DNA of 64,000 bases from an uncultured Coriobacteriaceae bacterium. GTDB lineage: Bacteria > Actinomycetota > Coriobacteriia > Coriobacteriales > Eggerthellaceae. Of this stretch, positions 44,879-54,258 are shown piece after piece. The stretch's first letter is position 1, and each line of letters starts with the position of its first letter. A program made the translations under genes and the position numbers. The stretch spans positions 1 to 64,000 of the forward strand of contig CASFII010000006.1 in assembly GCA_949294735.1 (NCBI GenBank). The letters run 5' to 3'. Below the pieces are notes generated by a model that searched no databases, was not told the DNA's origin, and saw only the letters and a list, made by a program, of their open reading frames with translations.

Positions 44879-45649
44879 ATGGCTATAAAAGTTGCAGTTT
44901 CAGGATGCGCGGGGCGCATGGGATCAACGGTAGTTGACGCTGTGCAAGCTGCTGAAGACATGGAATTGGTATGTGGTATCGATCCGTATGCATCTAATGA
45001 TTTCGGTTATCCTGTTTATGCAAGTATCTCCGATGCATTGCAACATGAATCCTTTGATGTCTTGGTAGACTTCACTCAGCCTTCAGTGGTTGCAAATAAT
45101 TTAGAAGTTGCTCTTCCAGCCGGTGTTGATTGTGTTGTTGGCACCACAGGTCTTTCTCAAGAAAAACTTGAAGAACTTGCTGCTCTAGCACCTAAGGGCA
45201 CCTGTCTCTTTTATGCGCCAAATTTTACTACGGGCGCTGTATTAATGATGGAATTCGCAAAAGTTGCAGCTCCTTATTTCCCAGAAGCAGAAGTTTTGGA
45301 ATTCCACCATTGCAACAAAAAGGACGCTCCTTCTGGTACGGCAGTTAGAACGGCAGAATTAATTGCTTCGGCAAGAGATTTCGAAAGTCAGGCCCCTGGT
45401 AAAGAAACCGAAATTGAGGGCGCAGAAGGTGCTCGCGGAGCATTGGTGTCCGGCGTTCCCGTACATTCCGTTCGATCTATGGGCTATGTGGCTAGTCAGG
45501 AAGTCATTTTTGGTTCTCTTGGTCAAACTTTAACGATTCGTCATGATTCTTGGGATAGAACTTCCTATATGCCCGGGGTACTTTTAGGCATACGCAGCGT
45601 GGAAAACAAAGAGGGACTAATTGTAGGTTTAGAGAACTTCATGTACTAA
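44879..45649 (+). CDS. dapB: 4-hydroxy-tetrahydrodipicolinate reductase
   Basis: A 256-residue NAD(P)H enzyme of the lysine/diaminopimelate pathway, supplying peptidoglycan cross-links. The nucleotide-binding loop is VSGCAGRMGSTVV; the active site is EFHHCNKKDAPSGTA; VGTTGLS and APNFTTGA are typical. ATG 44879 lies behind GAAAGGAG. dapA follows after 68 bases, so the two consecutive enzymes are probably cotranscribed. Confidence 0.97.
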   Translation: MAIKVAVSGCAGRMGSTVVDAVQAAEDMELVCGIDPYASNDFGYPVYASISDALQHESFDVLVDFTQPSVVANNLEVALPAGVDCVVGTTGLSQEKLEELAALAPKGTCLFYAPNFTTGAVLMMEFAKVAAPYFPEAEVLEFHHCNKKDAPSGTAVRTAELIASARDFESQAPGKETEIEGAEGARGALVSGVPVHSVRSMGYVASQEVIFGSLGQTLTIRHDSWDRTSYMPGVLLGIRSVENKEGLIVGLENFMY

Positions 45650-45717
45650 ATCCTGCGCCCTTTAGAGCTTGTGGCATAATATATAGGATACGGTTCCTTG
45701 AAGAGGAGGGGGCACAG

Positions 45718-46611
45718 GTGAATAAGCTACGCTTTGGCAGAATGATTCCTGCAATGGTAACGCCGTTTGACGGTGATGGAAAAGTAGACTTTGCTCGCGC
45801 CCAAGAATTAGTCGAGCGCCTTATTAAAGGCGGAAGTGATTCGCTCATTATTTGTGGAACTACGGGGGAAAGCCCTACTATTAACCATGCTGATAAGCTG
45901 AAGCTCTTTTCTGCATGTGTAGAGGCTTCAAATCATAAGGCTCCTATCTTGGCAAATGTTGGTAGCAATTGCACCGCTGATAGCATTACGCTCGCTCAAG
46001 AAGCTCAGAAGTGTGGCGTTGAAGGTCTTATGACAGTTGTTCCTTATTACAATAAACCACCTCAAAAGGGAATGTATGAACACTTTAAAACTATTGCATC
46101 TTCGGTTGAATTGCCCATTATTCTTTATAACATTCCTGGTCGATGCGTAGTAAATATGGAAGCCGAAACGACGCTTGCACTTGCTCACGACTGTGAAAAC
46201 ATTGTTGCAGTGAAAGAAGCGTCGGGAAAGTTTGATCAAATTCAACACATCATTAACGATGCCCCGGATGACTTTGTTGTCTATTCAGGAGACGATGCAG
46301 CCACGCTTCCCATAATGAAAGTGGGTGGCGTTGGCGTTATTTCCACCATTGGTAATGTTGCACCTGAGCGCATGAAAGAAATTGTGGATTTATGTGCTGC
46401 GGGTGATTTCGACGAAGCTGAGCTTGCTCATGAAAAGCTGCTCCCACTCATGAACGGGCTTTTTGAAACGTCGAATCCTATTTTAGTTAAGGAAGCGATG
46501 AGGCTTACAGGCTTCTCTGTCGGAGGCGTTCGACTCCCCTTAATCAACGCTTCGACTGAACAATCTAAGCGACTTGAAAGCCTTATGAAAGAAGTGGGAG
46601 TGATTGCGTAA
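45718..46611 (+). CDS. dapA: 4-hydroxy-tetrahydrodipicolinate synthase
   Basis: A 297-residue aldolase-type enzyme condensing pyruvate and aspartate semialdehyde. The Schiff-base lysine is in VAVKEASGKF, the catalytic tyrosine in VVPYYNKPPQKGMYEHF, and CGTTGESPT binds substrate. The start is GTG 45718 after GAGGAGGGGG. It acts immediately before DapB in the pathway. No other dap or lys gene is in the window. Confidence 0.97.
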   Translation: MNKLRFGRMIPAMVTPFDGDGKVDFARAQELVERLIKGGSDSLIICGTTGESPTINHADKLKLFSACVEASNHKAPILANVGSNCTADSITLAQEAQKCGVEGLMTVVPYYNKPPQKGMYEHFKTIASSVELPIILYNIPGRCVVNMEAETTLALAHDCENIVAVKEASGKFDQIQHIINDAPDDFVVYSGDDAATLPIMKVGGVGVISTIGNVAPERMKEIVDLCAAGDFDEAELAHEKLLPLMNGLFETSNPILVKEAMRLTGFSVGGVRLPLINASTEQSKRLESLMKEVGVIA

Positions 46612-46643
46612 GCTCCCCAGGAGTAAGGAAATAGTTACCCAGT

Positions 46644-48605
46644 ATGGCTAAAGAAAAAAAGACGTACACCTCGTTAAATGATTTTAACGAGAAATCTTCG
46701 CATGCAAAAAATTCTGAACGCAATTCTGGAACGTCCCAGAATAAAAAGTCTTCTAACAACAATGAGAAGAATCGCACGCGCATCTATAAGCATGTCAAGC
46801 TTGAACGCGAACGTCCTCATCTCACGAGGAATGATAACTCCTCTACAGCAGGTAAGGAGCAAGCTACTCGTAAGTCGGAAAAGAAGCCTATCCAAGACTC
46901 CAAAAGCTCTACTTCCGGTAAGAAGCTGAGAAAGATTGGCGGTAAAGATCCGCAGGCTGTTTTAAAGGTAATTCCACTCGGTGGCTTAGACGCTATCGGT
47001 AAGAATATGACCGTTTTTGAATGCAAAAATGACCTCATTGTTGATGATGCAGGTCTTATGTTTCCAGATGACAATCACCCAGGCGTAGACCTGATTTTAC
47101 CTGACTATACCTACGTTTTAGAGAATGCAGACAAGCTACGAGGTATTTTTATTACTCATGGTCACGAAGACCACACTGGTACGCTTCCGTATCTTTTGAA
47201 AGACCTCGATGTTCAAGTTCCAATCTATGGAACGAAACTAACCCTTGGTTTAATTGAATGTAAACTTGCTGAACACCGCATTAAGAATGCAAAACTATGT
47301 GAAATTAAGGCTGGGGATAAGATCAAACTCGGATGTATGACCGTTGATTTTTTTGCGGTAAATCACTCCATTCCAGGCGCAGTTGGTGCTTTCATCCAAA
47401 GTCCGGCTGGCAATGTTCTTCATACAGGCGACTTCAAGCTTGATCAAACTCCTATTGATGGCATTCATACCGATTTCGCTTCGCTTGCTCGCTTTGGTGA
47501 AGCGGGAGTCGACTTAATGTTGAGTGACTCTACAAACGCTCAGAATCCTAGTTTTACGCCTTCTGAGGCGGAAGTCGGTAAGGTTCTGCGTCAAATAATC
47601 GGTAATGCAAAACAGCGCGTCATTATAGCCACCTTTGCTAGTCATATTCATCGAATGCAACAGATCTGTGATGCTGCTGTAGCTTCAGGTCGTAAAGTGG
47701 TTGTAACGGGTCGTTCGATGATACAAAACACTGACATTGCACGACGTCTAGGTTATCTGAACATTAACGACAGTGATCTTATTGATGCATACGAGCTAAA
47801 GGGGATTCCTCCTGAAAAGGTTGTCATCATGTGCACTGGTTCTCAGGGCGAACCACTTTCAGCTCTGGCGCGTCTTGCCAACGGCGAACATAAAACTATT
47901 AACATCGAAAAGGGTGACACGGTTATTGTTTCGGCAACTCCTGTTCCAGGAAACGAAAAGGCCGTGACACGTGTTATCAACCAGCTTGCAAAAATTGGTG
48001 TTGATGTGTACGACAAACGACGTGCACGAGTCCATGTTTCTGGTCACGCTGGAGCCGAAGAGCTCAAACTAGTTCTTTCCATAGTTAACCCAAAGGCATT
48101 CATGCCAGTGCACGGTGAAGCTACGCACTTAAGGGCGCATGCTCACTTAGCAGAAGAAACGGGTGTTGCACCAGAAAATGTCTTCCTTTGCGAAAATGGC
48201 GAAACCCTCGAAATGACTACACGGGGTATCGAACATGGTGAAGTGGTTCAAAGTGGTATCGTTTTTGTTGATGGTTTGTCAGTTGGTGACACTTCTCAGG
48301 ACGTTCTAAACGAACGAAACGCCTTGGGTAATCAGGGTCTTGCCGCGGTTGCAGCTGCTATCTCAATGCGTCATCGTGACGTCTATGGAGACGTCCAAAT
48401 TGAGATGCGTGGCATTACGGGTGGCGGCGACGACTATCTCGTAAGCGAATGTGAACATGCGGTTCGCAGCGCACTTCATAAGGCTCTTGGAAGGGGAGCT
48501 GATTCGAAGGAGTCAAAGAAGGTTGCTAAAGACGCACTTCTTTCTATTCTTTGGGAAAGAACTAAGCAGCGTCCCCTCGTCATTGTGAACCTTTTAGAAG
48601 TTTAG
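46644..48605 (+). CDS. rnj: Ribonuclease J
   Basis: A 653-residue metallo-beta-lactamase/beta-CASP nuclease with 5'-3' exo- and endoribonuclease activity. The zinc motif HGHEDH starts at H172. The beta-CASP part contains VVTGRSM, GSQGEPLSAL and VHVSGHAGAEELK. About 105 lysine- and serine-rich residues precede the catalytic domain, absent from B. subtilis RNase J1 but common in actinobacteria. They probably bind RNA. It is downstream of dapA with a 32-base gap; dapA-rnj-ftsK is a frequent actinobacterial order. Confidence 0.96.
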   Translation: MAKEKKTYTSLNDFNEKSSHAKNSERNSGTSQNKKSSNNNEKNRTRIYKHVKLERERPHLTRNDNSSTAGKEQATRKSEKKPIQDSKSSTSGKKLRKIGGKDPQAVLKVIPLGGLDAIGKNMTVFECKNDLIVDDAGLMFPDDNHPGVDLILPDYTYVLENADKLRGIFITHGHEDHTGTLPYLLKDLDVQVPIYGTKLTLGLIECKLAEHRIKNAKLCEIKAGDKIKLGCMTVDFFAVNHSIPGAVGAFIQSPAGNVLHTGDFKLDQTPIDGIHTDFASLARFGEAGVDLMLSDSTNAQNPSFTPSEAEVGKVLRQIIGNAKQRVIIATFASHIHRMQQICDAAVASGRKVVVTGRSMIQNTDIARRLGYLNINDSDLIDAYELKGIPPEKVVIMCTGSQGEPLSALARLANGEHKTINIEKGDTVIVSATPVPGNEKAVTRVINQLAKIGVDVYDKRRARVHVSGHAGAEELKLVLSIVNPKAFMPVHGEATHLRAHAHLAEETGVAPENVFLCENGETLEMTTRGIEHGEVVQSGIVFVDGLSVGDTSQDVLNERNALGNQGLAAVAAAISMRHRDVYGDVQIEMRGITGGGDDYLVSECEHAVRSALHKALGRGADSKESKKVAKDALLSILWERTKQRPLVIVNLLEV

Positions 48606-48664
48606 GCTATACTTAATGTAACACCATAAACGCAGTTAAAACGCAGTAGTAAGGATACCTTAGC

Positions 48665-51175
48665 ATGGCTCGAACCCCTGCTTCACAGAGCAAAAGAAAT
48701 CAATCCAATAGCCGCGGCACCTCTTCTCAGGCTAAGAGAAAGGCTGGCGCACGAAAACAACCCGTTCAGAACGATAGTCGTATTTTGGATGATCATACCC
48801 GACAAAACATCTGGGGCGTTGTTTTCATTGTACTCGGCGTTGTATTGTTGGTACTTGCTTTCATGCCACAAGATGCTATCGTCACTGCGTTTCTTTCGCA
48901 GGCCCTACATCTTACCTTTGGCATTGGCGCCTATTTGCTGCCTCTTTTTGCTATAGCTATTGGCGTGGTTCTCATGCTTTCTTTTGAAAAGCAGTATTTA
49001 CCTGTTCGGGTAGCTATTGGTCTAGTTATGATTTTTGTCGCGCTTCTTGCTGAGTTCTCTTTGTTTACGCCGCTCGCAGATCCCAAAGATTTGACACCGT
49101 TATTCACTGAAGAAGCATTGGTTTCACACGGTGGCTACATTGGGGGAGCTTTTGCATGGCTCGGACTTATGTTCTTAGGGCAAACAGTTTCATGCATCAC
49201 CATGGCTGGTGCTATCTTAGTTGCTCTTGTCATCATAGGCTTTAGTGTTTCTAAGGTTATTGAAAAGGTGCGCGCGATGAAGGAAGCTGCAGAAGCTTCT
49301 GCTGACAGTCTTGCGGCTCCACCTTTTGCACGCGTCAGGCGTCAAAACTCTGAAGTTGCGGTAGATCCAAATTCTCCCGTTCGCCCTGTTCATCCGATGG
49401 CTTCAGCTCCTACGGGTGTTTTACCACGTGGCGGAAACGTACGTCCTCGTCCGCAGAGAGCTTCTCAGCCTTTGTCTTCTCGTGCAATGGAGACACAAGT
49501 CCTTGAACAAAACGATACGTATGAAGAACCTGCACCTTTAACACGTAAGTTGGGAAGGAAGTACGCAGAAGAATCACCGAAAACTGAAGTTTTACCTAAA
49601 AAGAAGGGCTCACTAAAGACTAACTCTATAGTAGGAACTCCCAGGCCTCAAGATGGCTTCGAACTTCCACCTATGAGTTTACTTGCGGTAAGCCCTAAGA
49701 AGACTAAGGGTGCTGCTAATTCCGAAGAAGAATTGCAGGAAACTGCTGCTTTACTTCAGGAAACCCTAGAAGACTTCAATATTATGGCAGAGGTTGTAGG
49801 TTGGGTAGCTGGTCCAACCGTTACACTCTTTAAAGTTGATTTACCTGCTGGTGTTCGTGTTAGTAGAATTACTGCCCTGGAAGACGATATTGCTCTTGCC
49901 TTAGCAGCTCCAGGTGTCCGCATTTTTGCTCCTATTCCTGGAACAAATTATGTTGGCATTGAGGTTCCGAATCGTAAGCGCGAAACGGTGTTCTTGGGGG
50001 ATGTGCTAAAGAACGCGAAGCCAGGGCCGCTCATGGTTGCCATCGGCGAAGACGTAGAAGGTAATTCTATTATTGCTGACCTTGCTAAAATGCCACACCT
50101 GCTTATTGGTGGTACTACTGGCTCAGGTAAGTCGGTATCTATCAATGGCATGATTATGTCTATTTTGATGCGTGCGACGCCTTCAGAAGTGCGTTTCATC
50201 ATGATTGACCCGAAGCGTGTTGAGTTTACCCCGTATAACGGAATTCCTCATTTATATGTACCTGTTGTAACTGAGTCTAAAGAAGCTGCCTCGGCTCTTT
50301 CTTGGGCGGTTGCTGAAATGGAACGTCGTCTTAAAGTCTATTCCAAGGTAGGCGCCCGCAACATCAATCAGTACAACGCTAAGGTCCAGGAGGCTCTTAA
50401 TGCTGCCGAGGCTGCTCAATCAGCAGGGGAGGAACCCCCTGAAAATGAACTCGCTGAAGCATCACAGATGCCTTATATCGTAATTGTTATAGACGAATTA
50501 GCTGACCTGATGATGAACGTTGGGAAAGAAGTTGAATTCTCTATTAGCAGGTTAGCTCAGCTTGCGCGTGCAGCAGGTATTCATTTGATTGTCGCAACTC
50601 AAAGACCATCTACAAACGTGGTTACTGGCCTCATTAAGGCAAATATTACGAACCGTATTGCTTTTAACGTTGCCTCCGGCATTGACTCACGCGTAATTTT
50701 AGATACCCCAGGTGCTGAAAATCTTATCGGCTTAGGCGACATGCTCTTCTCAAAACCTGAGTATGCTAAACCTCAGCGCATTCAAGGCTGCTATGTTTCA
50801 GAAGATGAAATCAATGCAGTAGTAAGCCTTCTTAAAGAACAGGGTGAGCCTGAATATCACACTGAAATTCTTAAGACAAACCTTATTACCTTAGGAGCTT
50901 CTTCTCCTGACGGTTCTGATGGAGGATTAGATGACGACCCACTTTTGTGGGAAGCTGCAGATATTGTCGTTTCGAGTGGTCTTGGGTCTACTTCAAATAT
51001 TCAACGAAGGCTGAAGGTCGGTTATTCTCGAGCTGGGCGTATAATGGATATGTTAGAGAATAAAGGCATCGTTGGTCCTCCGAACGGCAGTAAGCCTCGT
51101 GAGGTTTTAGTAGATGCCATGGAATTGGAGACACTAAAGGCTTTCGAGGCAAACGATATGGCAGAAAACGCCTAA
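48665..51175 (+). CDS. ftsK: DNA translocase FtsK/SpoIIIE
   Basis: An 836-residue septal motor that pumps chromosome ends during division. The N-terminal membrane domain has four hydrophobic segments (about 48-205). A proline- and charge-rich linker follows (205-350). The RecA-like motor has Walker A GGTTGSGKS at 482-490 and Walker B IVIVIDELADLMM. The C-terminal winged-helix gamma domain, with SNIQRRLKVGYSRAGRIMDMLE, recognises polar motifs. Complete. Confidence 0.97.
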   Translation: MARTPASQSKRNQSNSRGTSSQAKRKAGARKQPVQNDSRILDDHTRQNIWGVVFIVLGVVLLVLAFMPQDAIVTAFLSQALHLTFGIGAYLLPLFAIAIGVVLMLSFEKQYLPVRVAIGLVMIFVALLAEFSLFTPLADPKDLTPLFTEEALVSHGGYIGGAFAWLGLMFLGQTVSCITMAGAILVALVIIGFSVSKVIEKVRAMKEAAEASADSLAAPPFARVRRQNSEVAVDPNSPVRPVHPMASAPTGVLPRGGNVRPRPQRASQPLSSRAMETQVLEQNDTYEEPAPLTRKLGRKYAEESPKTEVLPKKKGSLKTNSIVGTPRPQDGFELPPMSLLAVSPKKTKGAANSEEELQETAALLQETLEDFNIMAEVVGWVAGPTVTLFKVDLPAGVRVSRITALEDDIALALAAPGVRIFAPIPGTNYVGIEVPNRKRETVFLGDVLKNAKPGPLMVAIGEDVEGNSIIADLAKMPHLLIGGTTGSGKSVSINGMIMSILMRATPSEVRFIMIDPKRVEFTPYNGIPHLYVPVVTESKEAASALSWAVAEMERRLKVYSKVGARNINQYNAKVQEALNAAEAAQSAGEEPPENELAEASQMPYIVIVIDELADLMMNVGKEVEFSISRLAQLARAAGIHLIVATQRPSTNVVTGLIKANITNRIAFNVASGIDSRVILDTPGAENLIGLGDMLFSKPEYAKPQRIQGCYVSEDEINAVVSLLKEQGEPEYHTEILKTNLITLGASSPDGSDGGLDDDPLLWEAADIVVSSGLGSTSNIQRRLKVGYSRAGRIMDMLENKGIVGPPNGSKPREVLVDAMELETLKAFEANDMAENA

Positions 51176-51193
51176 ACAAGGATGGTGGAATCC

Positions 51194-52366
51194 ATGAGTT
51201 TTGGTGATGTTTTACGCGACGCGCGCGAACGCAAAGGTTACGACCTTGCTGGAGCTGCGCGTCGTTTGCGCATTCGACCTGATGTTTTACGAGCCATTGA
51301 AGATAGCGATTTCGAAAGAATGCCGCCTCGTGGTTATGCTCGTAATATGGTCAATGCTTATGCTCGTCTAGTGGGTCTTAATCCGACTCAACTTACCAGA
51401 ATGTATCTTGATGAGGCGTATGCCTACCAAGTTGGACAAGCTCGAAGCGAAAGAGAGTCTTCTCGTATTGATTTAGGGTCTTTAAGTAGAAGGTCTTCTT
51501 CTCGTTCAGGAAGGTCTTCAAAAGATGAAACACGCCAAACTAGTTCACGTGATTCTAGACAGGTGGGTGATTCTTCCTCAGGCCGTTCTTCTCGAGTTCA
51601 GGTTGGTTCTCGTTACTCAGGCGAAAACGATCCGACGATTCATCGTAATTCGCGAGGAAGAGATACCTATACCGACAGAAACCACTCTATTGGACGAACC
51701 TATGGGCCTGATACGGGACATCCATCACGCCGTTCCGCAGTACCTACAACTCAATACACGAATTTCTATTCTGGACCAGCGGCCCCCAGTTTCTTTGGCT
51801 CTAAATGGATGTTTATTGCGATTGCCGCAGTGCTCGTTATTCTTTTAATTGTGGTGCTTGTTTTTGTCCTTGGAAACAGAGCGCCAGTAGAAGAAGATGT
51901 TCCTGATGTACCTATTACAGGTCTGACAGACACTTCAAACCCCGATGGTACTACCGATGAGGCGGGAGGAAATCAAGCCGTCTACATCATTCCTGATAAA
52001 GTGACGTTTACCTATTCAGTTTCTTCAGGCAAAGAGGCTTATATTGAGGTTTACGAAAACGGTAAAGGCTCGCCAAGTGTTGCTGAAACCGTAAAAGGAA
52101 CTGCTGAAAAGAGCTTTGATGTTACCGATGAGCTTAAGTTCGTTACCACAAATCCGAATAGCGTAAGCCTTTTATTAGACGGAGAAGAAGTTAAAGCGAA
52201 GGAAGATCCTGAAGGTTCTGGCATTTATGTCTACGAAGTAGACTTTGCTTCTTGGCTTAAGACGTGGCAGGAAGAACACCCCAACAATTCCGCTAACACG
52301 ACAGCTACAAACAACGATGCCGACTCTTCTTCCAACTCAAATAAGGCAGATACATCTACAAGCTAG
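51194..52366 (+). CDS. RodZ-like membrane protein with N-terminal helix-turn-helix
   Basis: A 390-residue protein. The N-terminal HTH_25 domain (1-75) has FGDVLRDARERKGYDL and PPRGYARNMVNAYARLVG, as in RodZ, which links MreB or shape machinery to the membrane. A very Ser/Arg-rich disordered linker follows (about 84-185). A membrane helix lies at 205-227, and an extracellular beta-rich domain like DUF4115 at about 245-350, ending in a Ser/Asn/Thr tail. ATG 51194 is preferred to ATG 51182 because GGTGGA lies just before it. No mre gene is nearby, so the shape role is by family only. Confidence 0.85.
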   Translation: MSFGDVLRDARERKGYDLAGAARRLRIRPDVLRAIEDSDFERMPPRGYARNMVNAYARLVGLNPTQLTRMYLDEAYAYQVGQARSERESSRIDLGSLSRRSSSRSGRSSKDETRQTSSRDSRQVGDSSSGRSSRVQVGSRYSGENDPTIHRNSRGRDTYTDRNHSIGRTYGPDTGHPSRRSAVPTTQYTNFYSGPAAPSFFGSKWMFIAIAAVLVILLIVVLVFVLGNRAPVEEDVPDVPITGLTDTSNPDGTTDEAGGNQAVYIIPDKVTFTYSVSSGKEAYIEVYENGKGSPSVAETVKGTAEKSFDVTDELKFVTTNPNSVSLLLDGEEVKAKEDPEGSGIYVYEVDFASWLKTWQEEHPNNSANTTATNNDADSSSNSNKADTSTS

Positions 52367-52408
52367 ACCATCATTAGCAAAGTATAAGAACTAAACGAAA
52401 GGTTTCTC

Positions 52409-52906
52409 ATGGCCAAAGAATCAAGTTTCGATATTGTATCAGTTGTCGACATACAAGAAGTTGATAACGCCTTTCAACAAACCAAGAAAGAACTTTCTCA
52501 ACGCTATGACTTAAAAGATTCTGGTGCAGAAATTTCTTTGGACAAGGCAAAACAAACGCTGAGTGTATCAGCTCCTTCTGAATTCGTCGCAAAACAGGTT
52601 ATTGACGTCTTGGGTAGTAAATTAGTTAAACGAGGTGTTGACCTGAAAGCAGTTTCTTGGGGCAGCGCAATCCCTGCTGCTGGTCAGAGTGTACGTATGC
52701 ATGCGTCTATTATTAATGGTATTGACAAAGATACTGCTGGTAAGATTAGCAAAGATATTAAGGCTCTTAAGCTAAAAGCAAAGGTGCAAATTGAAGGCGA
52801 CAAGCTTCGTGTTTCCTCCGCTTCACGTGATACGCTGCAAGAAATTATTGCCTTCGTTAAAGGTAATGACTACGGGCAACCTCTTCAGTATGTCAACTAT
52901 CGATAG
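52409..52906 (+). CDS. yajQ: YajQ family nucleotide-binding protein
   Basis: A 165-residue UPF0234/YajQ protein with two ferredoxin-like folds. Members bind nucleotides, and some bind cyclic di-GMP. SSFDIVSVVDIQEVDNAF opens the protein, and YDLKDSGAEI and NGIDKDTAGKISKDIK are characteristic. The exact role here is unknown. The start is ATG 52409 after AAAGG. Confidence 0.93.
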   Translation: MAKESSFDIVSVVDIQEVDNAFQQTKKELSQRYDLKDSGAEISLDKAKQTLSVSAPSEFVAKQVIDVLGSKLVKRGVDLKAVSWGSAIPAAGQSVRMHASIINGIDKDTAGKISKDIKALKLKAKVQIEGDKLRVSSASRDTLQEIIAFVKGNDYGQPLQYVNYR

Positions 52907-52928
52907 GTAATAGGGCAGGCAGCTAACT

Positions 52929-54257
52929 ATGAATACATCGATTGCCTTTATCACCCTTGGCTGCGCAAAGAATGAAGTAGATACCACTCACATGCAGGAA
53001 CGTCTCTCTGCTGCTGGGTTTGCTGTGACGAACAACCTTGAAGAAGCTCGATTTGTTGTCGTTAATACTTGTTCGTTCATTCAGGCAGCTACTGAAGAAA
53101 GTATTGAAGCTATTCTTGAAGCGTCTGAGCTTCCTCAGATTGTCTCAGGGGAAGCGCAACTCATTGTTACAGGTTGTATGCCTTCCCGCTACGGAAAAGA
53201 ACTAGAGGAAGAACTTCCTGAGGTAAGTGCTTTTATTCCATGCCATAAAGAAGAAGATATTGTAGAGCTTATTTCTCAACTCTCAGGGTATAAAACTCCT
53301 GTTCAAGAGAATTTGTCAACTTACTTACTAGATAGCGTACAAGGCAATAGAGAACCCTTTGAAGGACAAATTATTAAACCTGTTTCTGCGTATGTAAAGA
53401 TTTCCGACGGGTGTAATAGATTCTGTTCTTATTGTGCCATACCTTATATTCGTGGGCGTTATCATAGCTTTACCTTTGACTCTATTCTGCAAGAAGTAGA
53501 GACAAGAATTACTCAAGGTGCGAAAGAAATTGTTTTAATTGCACAAGACACTGGTAGATGGGGAACAGACTTTGATACACCCTCTTCACTCGCGCAACTT
53601 TTATCAAACTTAGCTGAGTTATATCCTTCAACGTGGTTCCGTGTTATGTACATTCAGCCTGAAGGTATTACTGATGAATTCCTTGATGTAGTGGCTTCGC
53701 ATGACAACATCTGCTCCTATTTTGATATACCTTTACAACAGGTAAGTAGCCGTTTGCTACATCTCATGAATAGAAAAGGATCTTCTGAAGAATTCCGCAC
53801 TTTGCTTACCCATATCAAAGAACGTATTCCTGAGGTAACACTCCGCACTACGTTTATTGCTGGCTTTCCAGGTGAAACCGAAGAAGAATTTGAAGATTTG
53901 TGCGATTTTATATCAGAAGGTTTCTTTGATTACATTGGCGTGTTTGCGTATTCTCGTGAAGAAGGTACGCGTGCCTATGACTTGCCTGGTCAACTTTCAG
54001 AGGATGAAAAACTCGAGCGGGCTCAACAGCTTCGCGATCTTGCGGATACTGTTTGTGCTCCTAAAATTTCCGATAGGATCGGACAGCAAATGCAAGTCTT
54101 GGTAGAAGGCGAAGAAGAAGACGGGCAACTTTTCGGCAGAGCAAAGTGTCAAGCACCTGAAGTTGATGGCGTGACTTATGTTAAACAGGGAACTGTTGGT
54201 GATATAGTTACGGTCACCATTACTGATACTTTGCTTTACGAAATGGAAGGCGAATAG
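52929..54257 (+). CDS. rimO: Ribosomal protein S12 methylthiotransferase RimO
   Basis: A 442-residue radical SAM enzyme that methylthiolates an aspartate of S12. Auxiliary-cluster cysteines are C12 (LGCAKNEVD), C48 (NTCSF) and C83 (TGCMPSR). The radical SAM triad is C162, C166 and C169 in GCNRFCSYCAIPYIRG. A C-terminal TRAM domain is present. LGCAKNEVD is diagnostic of RimO against MiaB and MtaB. It ends one base before the pgsA-cinA fusion. Confidence 0.96.
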   Translation: MNTSIAFITLGCAKNEVDTTHMQERLSAAGFAVTNNLEEARFVVVNTCSFIQAATEESIEAILEASELPQIVSGEAQLIVTGCMPSRYGKELEEELPEVSAFIPCHKEEDIVELISQLSGYKTPVQENLSTYLLDSVQGNREPFEGQIIKPVSAYVKISDGCNRFCSYCAIPYIRGRYHSFTFDSILQEVETRITQGAKEIVLIAQDTGRWGTDFDTPSSLAQLLSNLAELYPSTWFRVMYIQPEGITDEFLDVVASHDNICSYFDIPLQQVSSRLLHLMNRKGSSEEFRTLLTHIKERIPEVTLRTTFIAGFPGETEEEFEDLCDFISEGFFDYIGVFAYSREEGTRAYDLPGQLSEDEKLERAQQLRDLADTVCAPKISDRIGQQMQVLVEGEEEDGQLFGRAKCQAPEVDGVTYVKQGTVGDIVTVTITDTLLYEMEGE

Positions 54258-54258
54258 C

